Shown here one piece after another: positions 23,010-34,863 of a stretch of DNA of 64,000 bases; the first letter of the stretch is position 1, and the number at the start of each line of letters is the position of its first letter. This stretch comes from Massilia agrisoli (GTDB taxonomy: Bacteria; Pseudomonadota; Gammaproteobacteria; Burkholderiales; Burkholderiaceae_D). Position numbers and translations under genes: made by a program. Under the pieces are notes generated by a model. That model worked only from the letters and a program-made list of their open reading frames with translations. It searched no databases and was not told the origin of the DNA. The stretch covers positions 310,001-374,000 of the forward strand of contig NZ_JAJHPV010000004.1 in NCBI RefSeq assembly GCF_020831365.1, read 5' to 3'.

Positions 23010-24847
23010 TGAACCCAACTGATACTCCAGAGATTCCTGCCGGCGCCACGCCAGCCAACGCTGACGCACCGGCCAAGCCAAAGCGCCGCACCAAGGCCCA
23101 GATCGAGGCCGATGCGGCTGCGGGCATTGAAGCGCCGAAAAAGCGCGCGGCCAAGAAAGTAGCTGCCGCCGCTGAAGGCGAAGCGCCTGCCGCGGAAGCG
23201 GCGCCAAAAGCGCCGCGCAAGCCGCGCGCGCCGAAGGCCGAGGCAGTGCAAGCCGCTGCGCAAGCAGCCGCGCCGGAAGCGCAGCCAGCGGCGCGCACCC
23301 AGGATGCCGAAGCGGCGCCGCGCGAAGAACGCGGAGCACGCCCGCCACGCGGCCCGCGCCAGATGCGCGAGCAGCGCGGCCAGCGCGAAGCGCGCAAGCC
23401 GCGCGTCGAAGGCGAACAGGCGCCAGTGGCAGCAGAAGGCGGCGCAGCGCCGGCCGAGCAGGCAGCCCGCCCTGAACGCGCAGAGCGCGGCGAGCGCCCG
23501 GACCGCGGCCCGCGCCCGAAGAAGAACAAGAAGGGTAATCCAGGCCTCCAGCACCACAAGAAGCCGCGCCAGAACGACGCCGACGCGGCATTCTCGTTCG
23601 TCACCTCGGACGCCTACGACGCCACCGAAGGCGGCCGTTCGCAGCCTGCCAAGCAGGTGCGCCGCGACCTGACCTCGGATGACGATGCGCCGAAACTGCA
23701 CAAGGTGCTGGCGGAGGCGGGCCTCGGCTCGCGCCGCGACATGGAAGACCTGATCGTCGCCGGCCGCGTGTCGGTCAACGGCGAGCCAGCCCACATCGGC
23801 CAGCGCATCCTGCCGACCGATGCGGTCCGCATCAACGGCAAGCTGATTCAGCGCAAGGTGAGCAACAAGCCGCCGCGCGTGCTGGTGTACCACAAGCCGG
23901 CTGGCGAAATCGTCAGCCACGACGATCCGGAAGGCCGTCCATCGGTGTTCGACCGCCTGCCGACCATGAAGGCCGGCAAGTGGCTGGCCGTGGGCCGCCT
24001 CGACTTCAATACCGAAGGCCTGCTGCTGTTTACGACCTCGGGCGACCTGGCCAACCGGCTGATGCACCCGCGTTACAACATCGACCGCGAGTACGCGGTG
24101 CGCACACTGGGCGAGCTGGAAGAAGGCATGCGCCAGAAGCTGCTGGCCGGCGTCGAGCTGGAAGACGGCATGGCGTCGTTCACCAAGATCGCCGATGGCG
24201 GCGGCGAGGGCATCAACAAGTGGTACCGCGTGGTGATCGGCGAAGGCCGCAACCGCGAAGTGCGCCGCATGTTCGAGGCGGTCGGCCTGACCGTGTCGCG
24301 CCTGATCCGTACCCGCTACGGCATCATGACGCTGCCAAGCGGCTTGAAGCGCGGCCGTTGGGAAGAACTGGAAGAAAACACCGTGCGCGACCTGCTGGCG
24401 GCGTTCGGCGTCGAGAAGAAGGGTGGCGCGGTCGAGCAGCGCGGTCCGCGCGCGCAGAGCCGCGGCGGCGAGCCGAAGGGGCGCGATCGTGACGAGGATG
24501 CCCGCAACAACGGCAACCGCATCGACCGCGTCGACGCGAACCGCAATGCCGATCCGTTCCCGAAGCAGCCGCGCAGCGGCCGTCCGGGTGGCGCTCCGCG
24601 CGGCCAGGGGCAGGGTTTTGCCAAGGGTTCGGGCTTCGGCCAGGGGCAGGGGCAGGGCGGCGGGCAGGGCGCCGGCGGCCAGGGTGGACGCGGCAAGCCG
24701 GCTGGCGCCGGCGGCGGTTCGGGGCGCCCGCGCCAGCCGGACCCGCTGCAAACCACCTTCGGGTTTGGTAACGCGAGCGGCGCTTCGCGCGCGCAGGGGC
24801 CGCGCGGGGCCGGCCACAGCATGCCGCGCCGCGGGCGCCGGGGCTAG
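23009..24847 (+). CDS. rluB: 23S rRNA pseudouridine synthase B with long disordered tails
   Basis: 612 residues, about twice the E. coli length (291). The core (about 225-470) has an S4 RNA-binding domain ([27 protein letters not shown]) and the catalytic segment with Asp332 in [14 protein letters not shown], plus [16 protein letters not shown]. It converts U2605 of 23S rRNA to pseudouridine in the characterised homologue. Residues 1-220 are Ala/Lys/Arg/Glu-rich, and residues about 470-612 are Gly/Gln/Arg-rich with [11 protein letters not shown] runs; both look unstructured and RNA-binding. Such extensions are usual for betaproteobacterial RluB. Confidence 0.95.
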   Translation: MNPTDTPEIPAGATPANADAPAKPKRRTKAQIEADAAAGIEAPKKRAAKKVAAAAEGEAPAAEAAPKAPRKPRAPKAEAVQAAAQAAAPEAQPAARTQDAEAAPREERGARPPRGPRQMREQRGQREARKPRVEGEQAPVAAEGGAAPAEQAARPERAERGERPDRGPRPKKNKKGNPGLQHHKKPRQNDADAAFSFVTSDAYDATEGGRSQPAKQVRRDLTSDDDAPKLHKVLAEAGLGSRRDMEDLIVAGRVSVNGEPAHIGQRILPTDAVRINGKLIQRKVSNKPPRVLVYHKPAGEIVSHDDPEGRPSVFDRLPTMKAGKWLAVGRLDFNTEGLLLFTTSGDLANRLMHPRYNIDREYAVRTLGELEEGMRQKLLAGVELEDGMASFTKIADGGGEGINKWYRVVIGEGRNREVRRMFEAVGLTVSRLIRTRYGIMTLPSGLKRGRWEELEENTVRDLLAAFGVEKKGGAVEQRGPRAQSRGGEPKGRDRDEDARNNGNRIDRVDANRNADPFPKQPRSGRPGGAPRGQGQGFAKGSGFGQGQGQGGGQGAGGQGGRGKPAGAGGGSGRPRQPDPLQTTFGFGNASGASRAQGPRGAGHSMPRRGRRG

Positions 24848-24855
24848 CCGCCGTC

Positions 24856-24875
24856 GTCCCCGCGAATGCGGGGAC
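24856..24875. repeat. REP-like palindrome
   Basis: GTCCCCGC-GAAT-GCGGGGAC, a perfect 8-bp palindrome with a four-base loop, 9 bases after the rluB stop. It belongs to the GTTCCCGCGAAAGCGGGAAC family also present at 24926-24996 and 33786-33858 and may also act as a transcript 3-prime end. Confidence 0.7.
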
Positions 24876-24925
24876 CTATGCAGAGCTAGCAGCAACAAAG
24901 CTGTCCGCAGGCCGCTTGCTGAGAA

Positions 24926-24996
24926 TGGGTTCCCGCTTTCGCGGGAACGACGTCGATCTTTCGCGGGAACGACGTCGATCTTTCGCGGGAACGACG
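24926..24996. repeat. REP-like palindrome expanded into 22-bp tandem repeats
   Basis: A TTCCCGC-TTTC-GCGGGAA palindrome begins the block; from 24937 the unit TTTCGCGGGAACGACGTCGATC (22 bases, quoted here only by its ends TTTCGCGG...GTCGATC) is repeated at 24937-24958 and 24959-24980, with a third partial copy to 24996. The repeat half has been duplicated in tandem. Confidence 0.7.
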
Positions 24997-25065
24997 GGGA
25001 TGCTAAGTGGCTGATTTATTGCCTTAAAGCAGTGTTGTTTGCTTGCTCATTTGTCGTGCTACGGA

Positions 25066-25094
25066 TTGCAGCCGTAGCGTGAACGCGCTATAAT
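25066..25094 (+). promoter_or_regulatory. Sigma-70 promoter of rimP-nusA-infB
   Basis: TTGCAG (25066-25071) and TATAAT (25089-25094) with the optimal 17-base spacer. Transcription should begin near 25101, giving a leader of about 140 bases that contains the terminator at 25166-25190. Confidence 0.8.
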
Positions 25095-25165
25095 CCGCAG
25101 ACTAATAAAAGTTCTTCACACCGTTTTTCGTGCAAGTGCTTTCATCTGGTCGGGAATATAAGAAG

Positions 25166-25190
25166 ATGGGCATGTGCCCATTTTTTTTTT
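25166..25190 (+). terminator. Terminator-like hairpin inside the rimP-nusA leader
   Basis: ATGGGC (25166-25171), loop ATGT, GCCCAT (25176-25181), then a run of ten T. It lies after the strong promoter and 54 bases before the rimP start, so it would stop most transcripts unless read through. The short stem makes it a plausible conditional terminator; a small RNA of about 90 bases is the alternative. Confidence 0.7.
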
Positions 25191-25243
25191 GGTAAATGGT
25201 TTTTAACGGTCCCCAATTGGACCTGTGATCTGGAGAAATTTGT

Positions 25244-27294
<2,051 letters not shown>

Positions 27295-27340
27295 TTTGCA
27301 TATCTTTATCATCTCCGCGACACATAGAAAAGAGGACTGA

Positions 27341-30154
27341 ATGGCGAGTAACAACGTAGCCCAATTTGCCACCGAACTGAAGATGCCTGCAGATTTGCTG
27401 CTGACGCAGCTGCGTTCTGCTGGCGTCGAGAAAAGTTCGACGTCAGATCCATTGTCGAAAGATGATAAGGATAAGCTGTTGAACCACCTGCGCCGTACCC
27501 ACGGCGCAGCGGGCGAGACCGAGAAGAAGAAAATCACCCTGACCCGCAAGGAAACGACCGAGATCAAGCAGGCTGACGCCTCCGGCAAGTCGCGCACGAT
27601 CCAGGTAGCGGTGAAAAAAGTGCGCACCTTCGTGCAGCGCGACGACGTCCCTGCGCCGGCTCCAGCCGCGCCGGCGGCGCCGGTGGTCGACGAAGCAGAA
27701 GTGGCGCGCCGCGCAGACGAAGCCCGCAAGCAGGCCGAGCTGATCGCACGCCAGGAAGCTGAACTGCGTGAAAAGCAGGAACGCCTCGCCAAGCTCGACG
27801 CCGAGAAGGAAGCCCAGGCCAAGCAGGCCGAGCTTGATGCCAAGCGCGAAGCGGAAGAGCAGGCCAAGCGCGCCGCAGCAGCGACCGCTGCCGCAGGCGC
27901 CGCCGTCAGCGCGGAAAGCCGCAAGGCAGTCGACGAGGAAGCCAAGGCCAAGGCAGACGCCGCCGCCAAGGAAGCCGCCGAGCGCGCTGCCGCCAACGAG
28001 AAGGCACGCAAAGCCGTCGCCGACGAAGTCGCCCAGATCAAGGCCATGATGAACGCGCCGCGCCGCGTGATCAAGGCGCCTGAGCCTGCGCCTGCGCCGG
28101 TGGCCGCCATCAAGCCGAAGGTTGCTGAAGGCACCTTGCACAAGCCGGCGGCCGGCACCGTCAAGCCGGGTGAAAAAGCTGCAGACAAGAAGCCTGGCGA
28201 CAAGAAATCGATCAAGTCGGCCAATGTGTCGTCGACCTGGTCGGATGACGCCAAGAAGCGCGGCGCACCAGGCGGCGTCAAGCCACGTGGCAATGTCCCG
28301 ACCGGCCGTGACGGCTGGCGTGGCGGCGCGCGCGGTGGCCGCCGCAACTCGCATTCGGATGATCGCGAGACCAACTTCCAGGCGCCGACCGAAGCGATCG
28401 TCAAGGACGTCCACGTTCCTGAGACCATCACGGTGGCTGAGCTGGCGCACAAGATGTCCGTCAAGGCATCCGAGGTCATCAAGCAGCTGATGAAGCTGGG
28501 CCAGATGTGCACGATTAACCAGGTGCTGGACCAGGAAACCGCGATGATTCTCGTGGAAGAAATGGGCCACAAGGCATTTGCCGCGGCGGAAGACGATCCG
28601 GAAGCACTGCTGGCCGACCAGGGTGAGCACGCTCACTTTGAGGCGACCGCGCGCGCACCGGTGGTGACCGTCATGGGTCACGTCGACCACGGCAAGACCT
28701 CGCTGCTGGACTACATCCGCCGCGCCAAGGTGGCATCGGGCGAAGCGGGTGGCATTACGCAGCACATCGGCGCTTACCACGTCGACACGCCGCGCGGCAT
28801 GATCACCTTCCTGGATACCCCGGGCCACGAAGCCTTTACGGCAATGCGTGCCCGTGGCGCGAAGGCCACCGACATCGTCATCCTGGTGGTTGCGGCCGAC
28901 GACGGCGTGATGCCGCAAACGAAGGAAGCTATTGCCCACGCAAAAGCTGCCGGCGTACCGCTGGTTGTCGCGATCAACAAGATCGACAAACCAGGTGGCA
29001 ACCTGGAGCGCGTGACGCAGGAACTGGTCGCTGAACAAGTTGTTCCTGAAGAATATGGTGGCGAGTCGCCGTTCGTCCCGGTGTCGGCAAAAACCGGCCA
29101 GGGCATCGACGACCTGCTCGAGCAAGTGTTGCTGCAAGCGGAAGTGCTGGAACTGAAAGCCCCGGTCGAAGCGCCTGCGCGCGGCCTGGTGGTTGAAGGC
29201 CGCCTCGACAAGGGCAAGGGCCCGGTCGCGACGATCCTGGTCCAGTCCGGTACGCTGAAGCGCGGCGACGTGATCCTGGCTGGTTCCTCGTATGGCCGCG
29301 TCCGCGCGATGCTGGACGAGAACGGCAAGCCGATCACCGAAGCCGGCCCATCGATCCCGGTCGAAATCCAGGGCCTGACCGAAGTGCCGGTTGCCGGTGA
29401 AGAAGTCATGGTCATGGCGGACGAGCGCAAGGCGCGCGAAATCGGCCTGTTCCGTCAAGGTAAGTTCCGCGACGTGAAGCTGGCCAAGCAGCAAGCCGCG
29501 AAGCTGGAAAACATGTTCGACCAGATGGCCGAAGGCGAAGTCAAGAACCTGCCGCTGATCGTCAAGACCGACGTGCAAGGCTCGATGGAAGCGCTGGTTG
29601 GCTCGCTGCAGAAGCTGTCGACCTCGGAAGTGCGCGTGCAGATCGTGCACTCGGCAGTTGGTGGCATCACCGAATCGGACGTCAACCTCGCGGTGGCCTC
29701 GAAGGCGGTCATCATCGGCTTTAACGCCCGTGCCGATGCACAGGCGCGCAAGCTGGCCGAGTCGAACGGCGTGGACATCCGCTACTACAACATCATTTAC
29801 GATGCGATCGACGAAGTAAAAGCTGCACTGTCGGGCATGCTGGCGCCAGAAAAGCGCGAAACCGTTACCGGCCAGGTCGAAGTTCGCCAGGTTATCCAGG
29901 TATCGAAAGTTGGCGCGGTTGCTGGTTGCCTGGTCACCGATGGCGTCGTCAAGCGCTCGTCGTCGGTACGCCTGCTGCGCAACAACATCGTCGTGTGGAC
30001 TGGCGAGATCGACTCGCTCAAGCGCTTCAAGGACGACGCAAAAGAAGTACGCGCCGGCCTCGAGTGCGGCCTGTCGCTCAAGAACTACAACGACATCCAG
30101 GTTGGCGACACCCTGGAAGTGTTCGAAGTTCAAGAGGTTGCACGTACCCTGTAA
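27341..30154 (+). CDS. infB: Translation initiation factor IF-2
   Basis: 937 residues, the long form. The N-terminal subdomain (1-55), a 200-residue Ala/Lys/Glu-rich coiled stretch (about 110-240) and an Arg/Gly-rich link lead to IF2_N ([18 protein letters not shown]). The GTPase domain starts near residue 446 with GHVDHGKTS, then DTPGHEAF and NKIDKPGG. Domains II-IV follow, with the fMet-tRNA-binding C-terminus. ATG 27341 has GAGG upstream. It is the third gene of the rimP operon, followed by a repeat-type terminator hairpin before rbfA. Confidence 0.97.
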   Translation: MASNNVAQFATELKMPADLLLTQLRSAGVEKSSTSDPLSKDDKDKLLNHLRRTHGAAGETEKKKITLTRKETTEIKQADASGKSRTIQVAVKKVRTFVQRDDVPAPAPAAPAAPVVDEAEVARRADEARKQAELIARQEAELREKQERLAKLDAEKEAQAKQAELDAKREAEEQAKRAAAATAAAGAAVSAESRKAVDEEAKAKADAAAKEAAERAAANEKARKAVADEVAQIKAMMNAPRRVIKAPEPAPAPVAAIKPKVAEGTLHKPAAGTVKPGEKAADKKPGDKKSIKSANVSSTWSDDAKKRGAPGGVKPRGNVPTGRDGWRGGARGGRRNSHSDDRETNFQAPTEAIVKDVHVPETITVAELAHKMSVKASEVIKQLMKLGQMCTINQVLDQETAMILVEEMGHKAFAAAEDDPEALLADQGEHAHFEATARAPVVTVMGHVDHGKTSLLDYIRRAKVASGEAGGITQHIGAYHVDTPRGMITFLDTPGHEAFTAMRARGAKATDIVILVVAADDGVMPQTKEAIAHAKAAGVPLVVAINKIDKPGGNLERVTQELVAEQVVPEEYGGESPFVPVSAKTGQGIDDLLEQVLLQAEVLELKAPVEAPARGLVVEGRLDKGKGPVATILVQSGTLKRGDVILAGSSYGRVRAMLDENGKPITEAGPSIPVEIQGLTEVPVAGEEVMVMADERKAREIGLFRQGKFRDVKLAKQQAAKLENMFDQMAEGEVKNLPLIVKTDVQGSMEALVGSLQKLSTSEVRVQIVHSAVGGITESDVNLAVASKAVIIGFNARADAQARKLAESNGVDIRYYNIIYDAIDEVKAALSGMLAPEKRETVTGQVEVRQVIQVSKVGAVAGCLVTDGVVKRSSSVRLLRNNIVVWTGEIDSLKRFKDDAKEVRAGLECGLSLKNYNDIQVGDTLEVFEVQEVARTL

Positions 30155-30168
30155 CAGCTTGCAGTAAC

Positions 30169-30223
30169 CGTGGGGCGGATACGCGGGGGCGCATGCCTTC
30201 GCGCATCCGCCCCACGTTTTTTT
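30169..30223 (+). terminator. Repeat-derived hairpin terminator between infB and rbfA
   Basis: CGTGGGGCGGAT (30169-30180) pairs perfectly with ATCCGCCCCACG (30205-30216) and is followed by seven T. The stem is of the same GGGGCGGATA dispersed-repeat type as the aroG terminator at 3369-3403. It lies 17 bases before the rbfA start, so it would uncouple rbfA-truB from the rimP-nusA-infB transcript at least partly. Confidence 0.75.
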
Positions 30224-30240
30224 AAGAGTAAGATACGAAC

Positions 30241-30651
30241 ATGGCAAAACACAGCAAATCCATCCCGGTCCGCGGCGTCCGCGTGGCCGACCAGATCCAG
30301 CGCGACCTCGCGGAAATCATCGCCTACGAGTTGAAAGACCCGCGCGTGGGCATGGTCACGATCTCCGAAGTCCAGCTGACCCCTGACTACGCCCATGCCA
30401 AGGTGTTCTTCACCATGCTCAAGGACGACAAGGAATCGGTCAAGAACACGCTCGACGGCCTGTCCAAGGGCGCCGGCTACATGCGCAACCTGCTGGGCAA
30501 GCGCCTGCACATCCACACCTTGCCGCAGCTGCACTTCATCCACGACACCTCGACCGCGCGCGGCATGGAAATGTCGCTGCTGATCGACCAGGCCAACGCC
30601 ACCCGCGCCGCTGATGCCGAGCCGGATGAACCAAAGCAAGACGCAGAATAA
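30241..30651 (+). CDS. rbfA: Ribosome-binding factor A
   Basis: 136 residues, single KH-type domain: [49 protein letters not shown]-like [19 protein letters not shown] and [16 protein letters not shown]. It binds the 5-prime helix of 16S rRNA during 30S maturation. The C-terminal 15 residues are acidic. The ribosome binding site is weak (AAGAGTAAG). It overlaps the truB frame at its 3-prime end. Confidence 0.95.
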   Translation: MAKHSKSIPVRGVRVADQIQRDLAEIIAYELKDPRVGMVTISEVQLTPDYAHAKVFFTMLKDDKESVKNTLDGLSKGAGYMRNLLGKRLHIHTLPQLHFIHDTSTARGMEMSLLIDQANATRAADAEPDEPKQDAE

Positions 30652-31570
30652 GTTGAACAAGCCAATCAAGAAGGTCCGTGACCTCGTCGACGGCGTGCTG
30701 CTGCTCGACAAGCCGGTCGGCCTGTCGTCGAACGACGCGCTGATCAAGGCCAAGCGCGTGCTCAACGCCAAGAAGGCGGGCCACACCGGCACGCTCGACC
30801 CGTTTGCCACCGGCCTGTTGCCGCTATGCTTCGGCGAAGCGACTAAGTTCTCGCAGGACTTGCTGGAAGCGGACAAGACCTACGAAACCACCGTGCACCT
30901 CGGCATCACGACGAATACCGGCGATACCGAAGGCGAGGCCATCGATACGCGGCCGGTCGATGTCACGGTCGAGCAGATCGAAGCTGTGCTGGAGAAGTTC
31001 CGCGGGCCGATTTTGCAGGTGCCGCCGATGTACTCCGCGCTCAAGCGGGACGGCAAGGCTTACTACGAATACGCGCGCGAAGGGATTACCCTGGAGCGCG
31101 AAGCGCGCCCGGTGACGATTCTCGACCTGAAATTTTTGGAATATTCTGCGCCGTTTTTGAAATTATCTGTCACGTGCAGCAAGGGGACGTATATCCGTGT
31201 GCTGGGCGAGGACATCGGCAATGCGCTCGGTTGCGGCGCGCACCTGAATGCGCTGCGGCGCACGCAGGTTGGGGCGCTCACGGCCGAAGGAATGATCACG
31301 CTGGAAGCGCTGCAGGCCGACGCCGCGCCGCTGTCGCTGCTGGCGCCGGTGGATGCGCTGCTGTCGTCGTTCCCGGCGGTTGTGCTGACCGAGGAACTGG
31401 CCAGGCGTTTCCTGCAAGGCCAGCGCCTGGCGCTCGGCAAGGAAAGCGTCGATGTGCCAAAGGAACAGGGCAGGGTGCGCGTTTATCATGACGGCAAATT
31501 GCTCGGGACTGGCATCCTGCAGGAGTATGCGATCCTGGCGCCGGAACGGTTGATCGCCGCGAAGCAGTAG
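30626..31570 (+). CDS. truB: tRNA pseudouridine-55 synthase
   Basis: 314 residues from ATG 30626; ATG 30614 and TTG 30653 are alternative starts and none has a good ribosome binding site, so the N-terminus is uncertain by up to 13 residues. It makes pseudouridine 55 in the T-loop of tRNAs. Catalytic Asp58 lies in [30 protein letters not shown] and the C-terminal domain follow. The gene overlaps rbfA by 26 bases, so translation is probably coupled. Confidence 0.94.
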   Translation: MNQSKTQNKLNKPIKKVRDLVDGVLLLDKPVGLSSNDALIKAKRVLNAKKAGHTGTLDPFATGLLPLCFGEATKFSQDLLEADKTYETTVHLGITTNTGDTEGEAIDTRPVDVTVEQIEAVLEKFRGPILQVPPMYSALKRDGKAYYEYAREGITLEREARPVTILDLKFLEYSAPFLKLSVTCSKGTYIRVLGEDIGNALGCGAHLNALRRTQVGALTAEGMITLEALQADAAPLSLLAPVDALLSSFPAVVLTEELARRFLQGQRLALGKESVDVPKEQGRVRVYHDGKLLGTGILQEYAILAPERLIAAKQ

Positions 31571-31586
31571 CATTCGTGGCGACTCA

Positions 31587-31620
31587 GCGCGGAGGCGGCC
31601 TTCGGCCTTGTCCGCCCTAC
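31587..31620. repeat. Dispersed GC-rich repeat, first arm of inverted pair
   Basis: Copy of the GCGGAGGCG...CTTGTCCGCCCTAC element also found at 3316-3349. It is the inverse of the copy at 31664-31697; the two arms surround 43 bases and could fold into one large hairpin after truB. Confidence 0.65.
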
Positions 31621-31663
31621 GAGTCTACCGGATTATCCAAAAAAACGATGCGGACCAGTGTGC

Positions 31664-31697
31664 GTAGGGCGGACAAGCGCGAAGCGCGCCTCCGCGC
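31664..31697. repeat. Dispersed GC-rich repeat, second arm of inverted pair
   Basis: GTAGGGCGGACAAGCGCGAA...CTCCGCGC, inverted relative to 31587-31620. The pair fills most of the truB-typA spacer. Confidence 0.65.
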
Positions 31698-31781
31698 TGT
31701 TCCGCCCGGGACCCGATTTGGTGAAAAAATTAGCAAGCCATTGAAATTACGGGCCTTTTTGGATTGGCGCGTCGCAACACG

Positions 31782-31790
31782 TGCTATACT
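31782..31790 (+). promoter_or_regulatory. Extended -10 promoter of typA
   Basis: TGC-TATACT (31782-31790) is an extended -10 element 67 bases before the typA start; no -35 with a good spacing was seen, which is allowed for extended -10 promoters. Confidence 0.45.
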
Positions 31791-31856
31791 AGTCGGTTCC
31801 AGTAATCCGCAGCATCCTGTTTACCCCCGTACGCTACGTACATTTTCTTTACGACC

Positions 31857-33689
31857 ATGTCAAATTCAAAACGCGCAATTCGTAACATCGCAATCATCGC
31901 CCACGTTGACCACGGCAAAACCACGCTCGTGGACCAGCTGCTGCGCCAGTCCGGTACCTTCCGTGAAAACCAGGCGGTCGATACCCGCGTCATGGACTCG
32001 AACGACCTCGAAAAAGAACGCGGCATTACGATTCTGTCGAAGAACTGCGCGGTTGAATACGAAGGCACCCACATCAACATCGTCGACACCCCAGGCCACG
32101 CCGACTTCGGCGGCGAGGTAGAGCGCGTGCTGTCGATGGTTGACTCGGTGCTGCTGCTGGTCGATGCACAAGAAGGCCCGATGCCACAGACCCGTTTCGT
32201 CACGCGTAAAGCGCTGGCGCTGGGCCTGAAGCCTATCGTTGTCGTCAACAAGGTTGACCGTCCGGGCGCGCGCGCTGACTGGGCCATCAACCAGACCTTC
32301 GAACTGTTCGACAAGCTGGGCGCCAGCGACGAGCAGCTCGACTTCCCGATCGTCTACGCTTCGGGCCTGAACGGCTACGCCGGCCTGACTGAAGATGTCC
32401 GCAGCGGCGACATGAAGCCACTGTTCGACGCGATCCTGCAACACGTGCCAGTCCGCGACGACAATCCAGACGGCCCGCTGCAGATGCAAATCACCTCGCT
32501 CGACTACTCGTCGTACGTCGGCAAGATCGGCATTGGCCGCGTCAACCGCGGCCGCGTGAAGACCGGCCAGGACGTCATCGTCATGAACGGTCCTGAAGGC
32601 ACGCCAATCAAAGGCCGCATCAACCAGGTGCTGAACTTCAAGGGCCTCGAGCGCGTGCTGGTCGACGAAGCTGTCGCCGGCGACATCTGCCTGATCAACG
32701 GTATCGACGAAATCGGCATCGGTTCGACCATCTGCGCACCGGACACCCCGGAAGCGCTGCCAATGCTGACCGTCGACGAGCCGACCCTGACCATGAACTT
32801 CATGGTCAACAACTCGCCACTGGCCGGCCGCGAAGGCAAGTTCGTCACCAGCCGCCAGCTGCGTGACCGCCTCGACCGCGAACTGAAAGCCAACGTCGCA
32901 CTGCGCGTAGCGCCGACCGACGACGACACGATCTTCGAAGTATCGGGCCGCGGTGAGCTGCACCTGACCATCCTGATCGAAAACATGCGCCGCGAAGGCT
33001 TCGAGCTGGCTGTATCGCGTCCACGCGTGGTCTTCAAGATGGTCGATGGCGTGCGCCACGAGCCGTTCGAGAACCTGACCGTCGACGTTGAAGAAGCCAA
33101 CCAGGGCGGCGTGATGGAAGAACTGGGCCGCCGCCGAGGCGACCTGACCAACATGGAATCGGATGGCAAGGGCCGTGTGCGCCTTGAGTACAAGATTCCA
33201 GCGCGTGGCCTGATCGGCTTCCAGGGCGAGTTCATGACCCTGACCCGCGGTACCGGCCTGATGTCGCACGTGTTCGACGAATACGCTCCAGTGGACAACT
33301 CGCGTGGCGAGATGGCCGGCCGCCGTAACGGCGTGCTGATTTCGCAGGACGACGGCGCTGCCGTGGCCTACGCAATCTGGAAGCTGCAGGATCGCGGCCG
33401 CATGTTCGTGGTCCACAACGACCCAGTGTACGAAGGCATGATCATCGGTATCCACTCGCGCGACAACGACCTGGTGGTTAACCCGATCAAGGGCAAGCAG
33501 CTGACCAACGTGCGTTCGTCGGGTACCGACGAAGCAGTGCGCCTGGTACCGCCTGTCCAGATGTCGCTCGAATACGCGGTTGAATTCATCGCCGACGACG
33601 AACTGGTCGAGATCACGCCTAAGTCGATCCGCCTGCGCAAGCGCTACCTGAAAGAGCACGAGCGCAAGAAGGCTAGCCGCGAGGCGTAA
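31857..33689 (+). CDS. typA: Ribosome-associated translational GTPase BipA/TypA
   Basis: 610 residues, the usual family length. The GTPase domain has [15 protein letters not shown] (residues about 14-28), [12 protein letters not shown] (switch I), [16 protein letters not shown] and [15 protein letters not shown]-like domains II, III and V and the BipA-specific C-terminus ([21 protein letters not shown], quoted in part) follow. It acts in 50S biogenesis at low temperature and in stress. It is a single gene with an extended -10 promoter and a strong terminator; the ribosome binding site upstream of ATG 31857 is poor. Confidence 0.97.
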   Translation: MSNSKRAIRNIAIIAHVDHGKTTLVDQLLRQSGTFRENQAVDTRVMDSNDLEKERGITILSKNCAVEYEGTHINIVDTPGHADFGGEVERVLSMVDSVLLLVDAQEGPMPQTRFVTRKALALGLKPIVVVNKVDRPGARADWAINQTFELFDKLGASDEQLDFPIVYASGLNGYAGLTEDVRSGDMKPLFDAILQHVPVRDDNPDGPLQMQITSLDYSSYVGKIGIGRVNRGRVKTGQDVIVMNGPEGTPIKGRINQVLNFKGLERVLVDEAVAGDICLINGIDEIGIGSTICAPDTPEALPMLTVDEPTLTMNFMVNNSPLAGREGKFVTSRQLRDRLDRELKANVALRVAPTDDDTIFEVSGRGELHLTILIENMRREGFELAVSRPRVVFKMVDGVRHEPFENLTVDVEEANQGGVMEELGRRRGDLTNMESDGKGRVRLEYKIPARGLIGFQGEFMTLTRGTGLMSHVFDEYAPVDNSRGEMAGRRNGVLISQDDGAAVAYAIWKLQDRGRMFVVHNDPVYEGMIIGIHSRDNDLVVNPIKGKQLTNVRSSGTDEAVRLVPPVQMSLEYAVEFIADDELVEITPKSIRLRKRYLKEHERKKASREA

Positions 33690-33724
33690 TAACCCTGTAT
33701 CCGGGACCTACTGTCCCGGATCGC

Positions 33725-33765
33725 AAAAACCCGCAGGCGCCGGCAACGGTCCTGCGGGTTTTTTT
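33725..33765 (+). terminator. Rho-independent terminator of typA
   Basis: AACCCGCAGG (to 33737) pairs with CCTGCGGGTT (from 33751), followed by seven T. A second perfect 8-bp hairpin without a T run (TCCGGGAC 33700-33707 / GTCCCGGA 33713-33720) stands just before it. Confidence 0.9.
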
Positions 33766-33785
33766 ACGCGCATACACGCCACGTC

Positions 33786-33858
33786 GTTCCCGCGAAAGCG
33801 GGAACCCATGCTGAGCGCGTTCCACCAGCACCCTATGGATTCCCGCTTGCGCGGGAAT
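33786..33858. repeat. Pair of REP-like palindromes
   Basis: GTTCCCGC-GAAA-GCGGGAAC (33786-33805) and ATTCCCGC-TTGC-GCGGGAAT (33839-33858), two perfect 8-bp palindromes 33 bases apart with four-base loops. This is a REP-doublet arrangement in the typA-lysR spacer; related copies lie at 24856-24996. Confidence 0.75.
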
Positions 33859-33942
33859 GACGATCAACGGTTCCGGGCGAGCATGGCATTCACTCGCGGC
33901 CATCAGCGAAAGTGATACTATTGCGCCAACCCGGGGAGCCGT

Positions 33943-34863
33943 ATGGACTTGCGCCAGATTCAGTATTTCATTTGCCTGTTTGAAGAAGGCAGCGTAACGC
34001 GCGCGGCGCGACGGTTGAGCATCGTGCAGCCGGCGCTCAGCATGCAGCTGGCGCGGCTGGAGGAGGATCTCGGGCAGAAGCTATTCGACCGCAACAGCCA
34101 GGGCATGGTGCCAACCGCCGCCGCGCGCCAGATGTACCGGCTGTTCCTGCCCATCATGCAGGACTTCTCGCGCGCGCGTGAGCAGGTCATGTGCAGCGAT
34201 GGCGAAATTACGGGGCATGTGAATATCGGCCTGATCGCGTCGATCACGGCCGGTGTGCTGGCCGACACCCTGTCCGCATTCTCGGCGCGCTACCCGAAGG
34301 TGGGCGTGACCGTCGCCGACGGCTACAGCACCACCCTGTCGGACTGGGTGAGCGGCGGGCAGATCGAAGCGGCCGTCGTCAACGGGCCGCGCCGCAACGG
34401 GCAGCTGAAGGTCGAACATATCATCGACGAAGACCTGGTGCTGGTGACGGCCGCGAGCCATCCTGCGCCGCCGCCGGCCCGGCTGACATTGCAACAGGTG
34501 GCGCAACTTGGCATCGGCCTGGTGCTGCCGACCCGTCACCACGGCCTGCGCGATGTGATCGACAGTTTCGCCCACAACGAAGACGTGGAGCTGGCCCCGG
34601 TCTACGAGGTCGACTCGCTGGTGACGATGACCCGGCTGGTCGAATCGACCCAGCTGGCCACCATCCTGCCGCGCATCGTCGTCAACGAACGCGCCGAGGC
34701 GGGCGCGCTGCGGCTTCACACCATCGTGTCGCCGCGCCTGACCCGCCAGGTACTGCTGCTGTCGCATCCGCGCCGTCCGCTGAGCCCCGCCACTGCGGCG
34801 TTTGTGGCCATCCTCAAGGCGCAGATCCTGCTCAAGACCCAGGGTCCCCAGGCCGTTTTGTAA
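33943..34863 (+). CDS. LysR-family regulator, probable HmfR of furan cluster
   Basis: 306 residues. The N-terminal winged helix-turn-helix (1-60: LRQIQYFICLFEEGSVTRAARRL, QPALSMQLARLEEDLGQKLFDR) precedes a periplasmic-binding-type effector domain (about 90-295). It points towards the convergent ubiX and ubiD genes and overlaps the ubiX end by 32 bases. The hmf clusters of furan degraders carry a LysR regulator beside the hmfF/hmfG pair, so I infer that it activates the UbiD/UbiX operon in response to furan acids. A T-N11-A dyad at 36929-36951 upstream of the ubiD gene is a matching candidate site. Confidence 0.85.
   Translation: MDLRQIQYFICLFEEGSVTRAARRLSIVQPALSMQLARLEEDLGQKLFDRNSQGMVPTAAARQMYRLFLPIMQDFSRAREQVMCSDGEITGHVNIGLIASITAGVLADTLSAFSARYPKVGVTVADGYSTTLSDWVSGGQIEAAVVNGPRRNGQLKVEHIIDEDLVLVTAASHPAPPPARLTLQQVAQLGIGLVLPTRHHGLRDVIDSFAHNEDVELAPVYEVDSLVTMTRLVESTQLATILPRIVVNERAEAGALRLHTIVSPRLTRQVLLLSHPRRPLSPATAAFVAILKAQILLKTQGPQAVL

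Noticed and set aside
25166-25195. A tiny frame ATG-GGC-ATG-TGC-CCA followed by three TTT, TGG and TAA (reads MGMCPFFFW) in the rimP leader
   Set aside because: It is made of the terminator stem and its T run, so the apparent Phe codons are a by-product; there is no convincing ribosome binding site and no amino-acid pathway link.
27443-30247. A 934-codon open frame antisense to infB
   Set aside because: Same reason: antisense shadow of a conserved gene, no recognisable domain.
31571-31856. A protein-coding gene between truB and typA (frame of 181 codons overlapping typA)
   Set aside because: The frame runs through two inverted dispersed repeats and into typA in another frame; no protein features.
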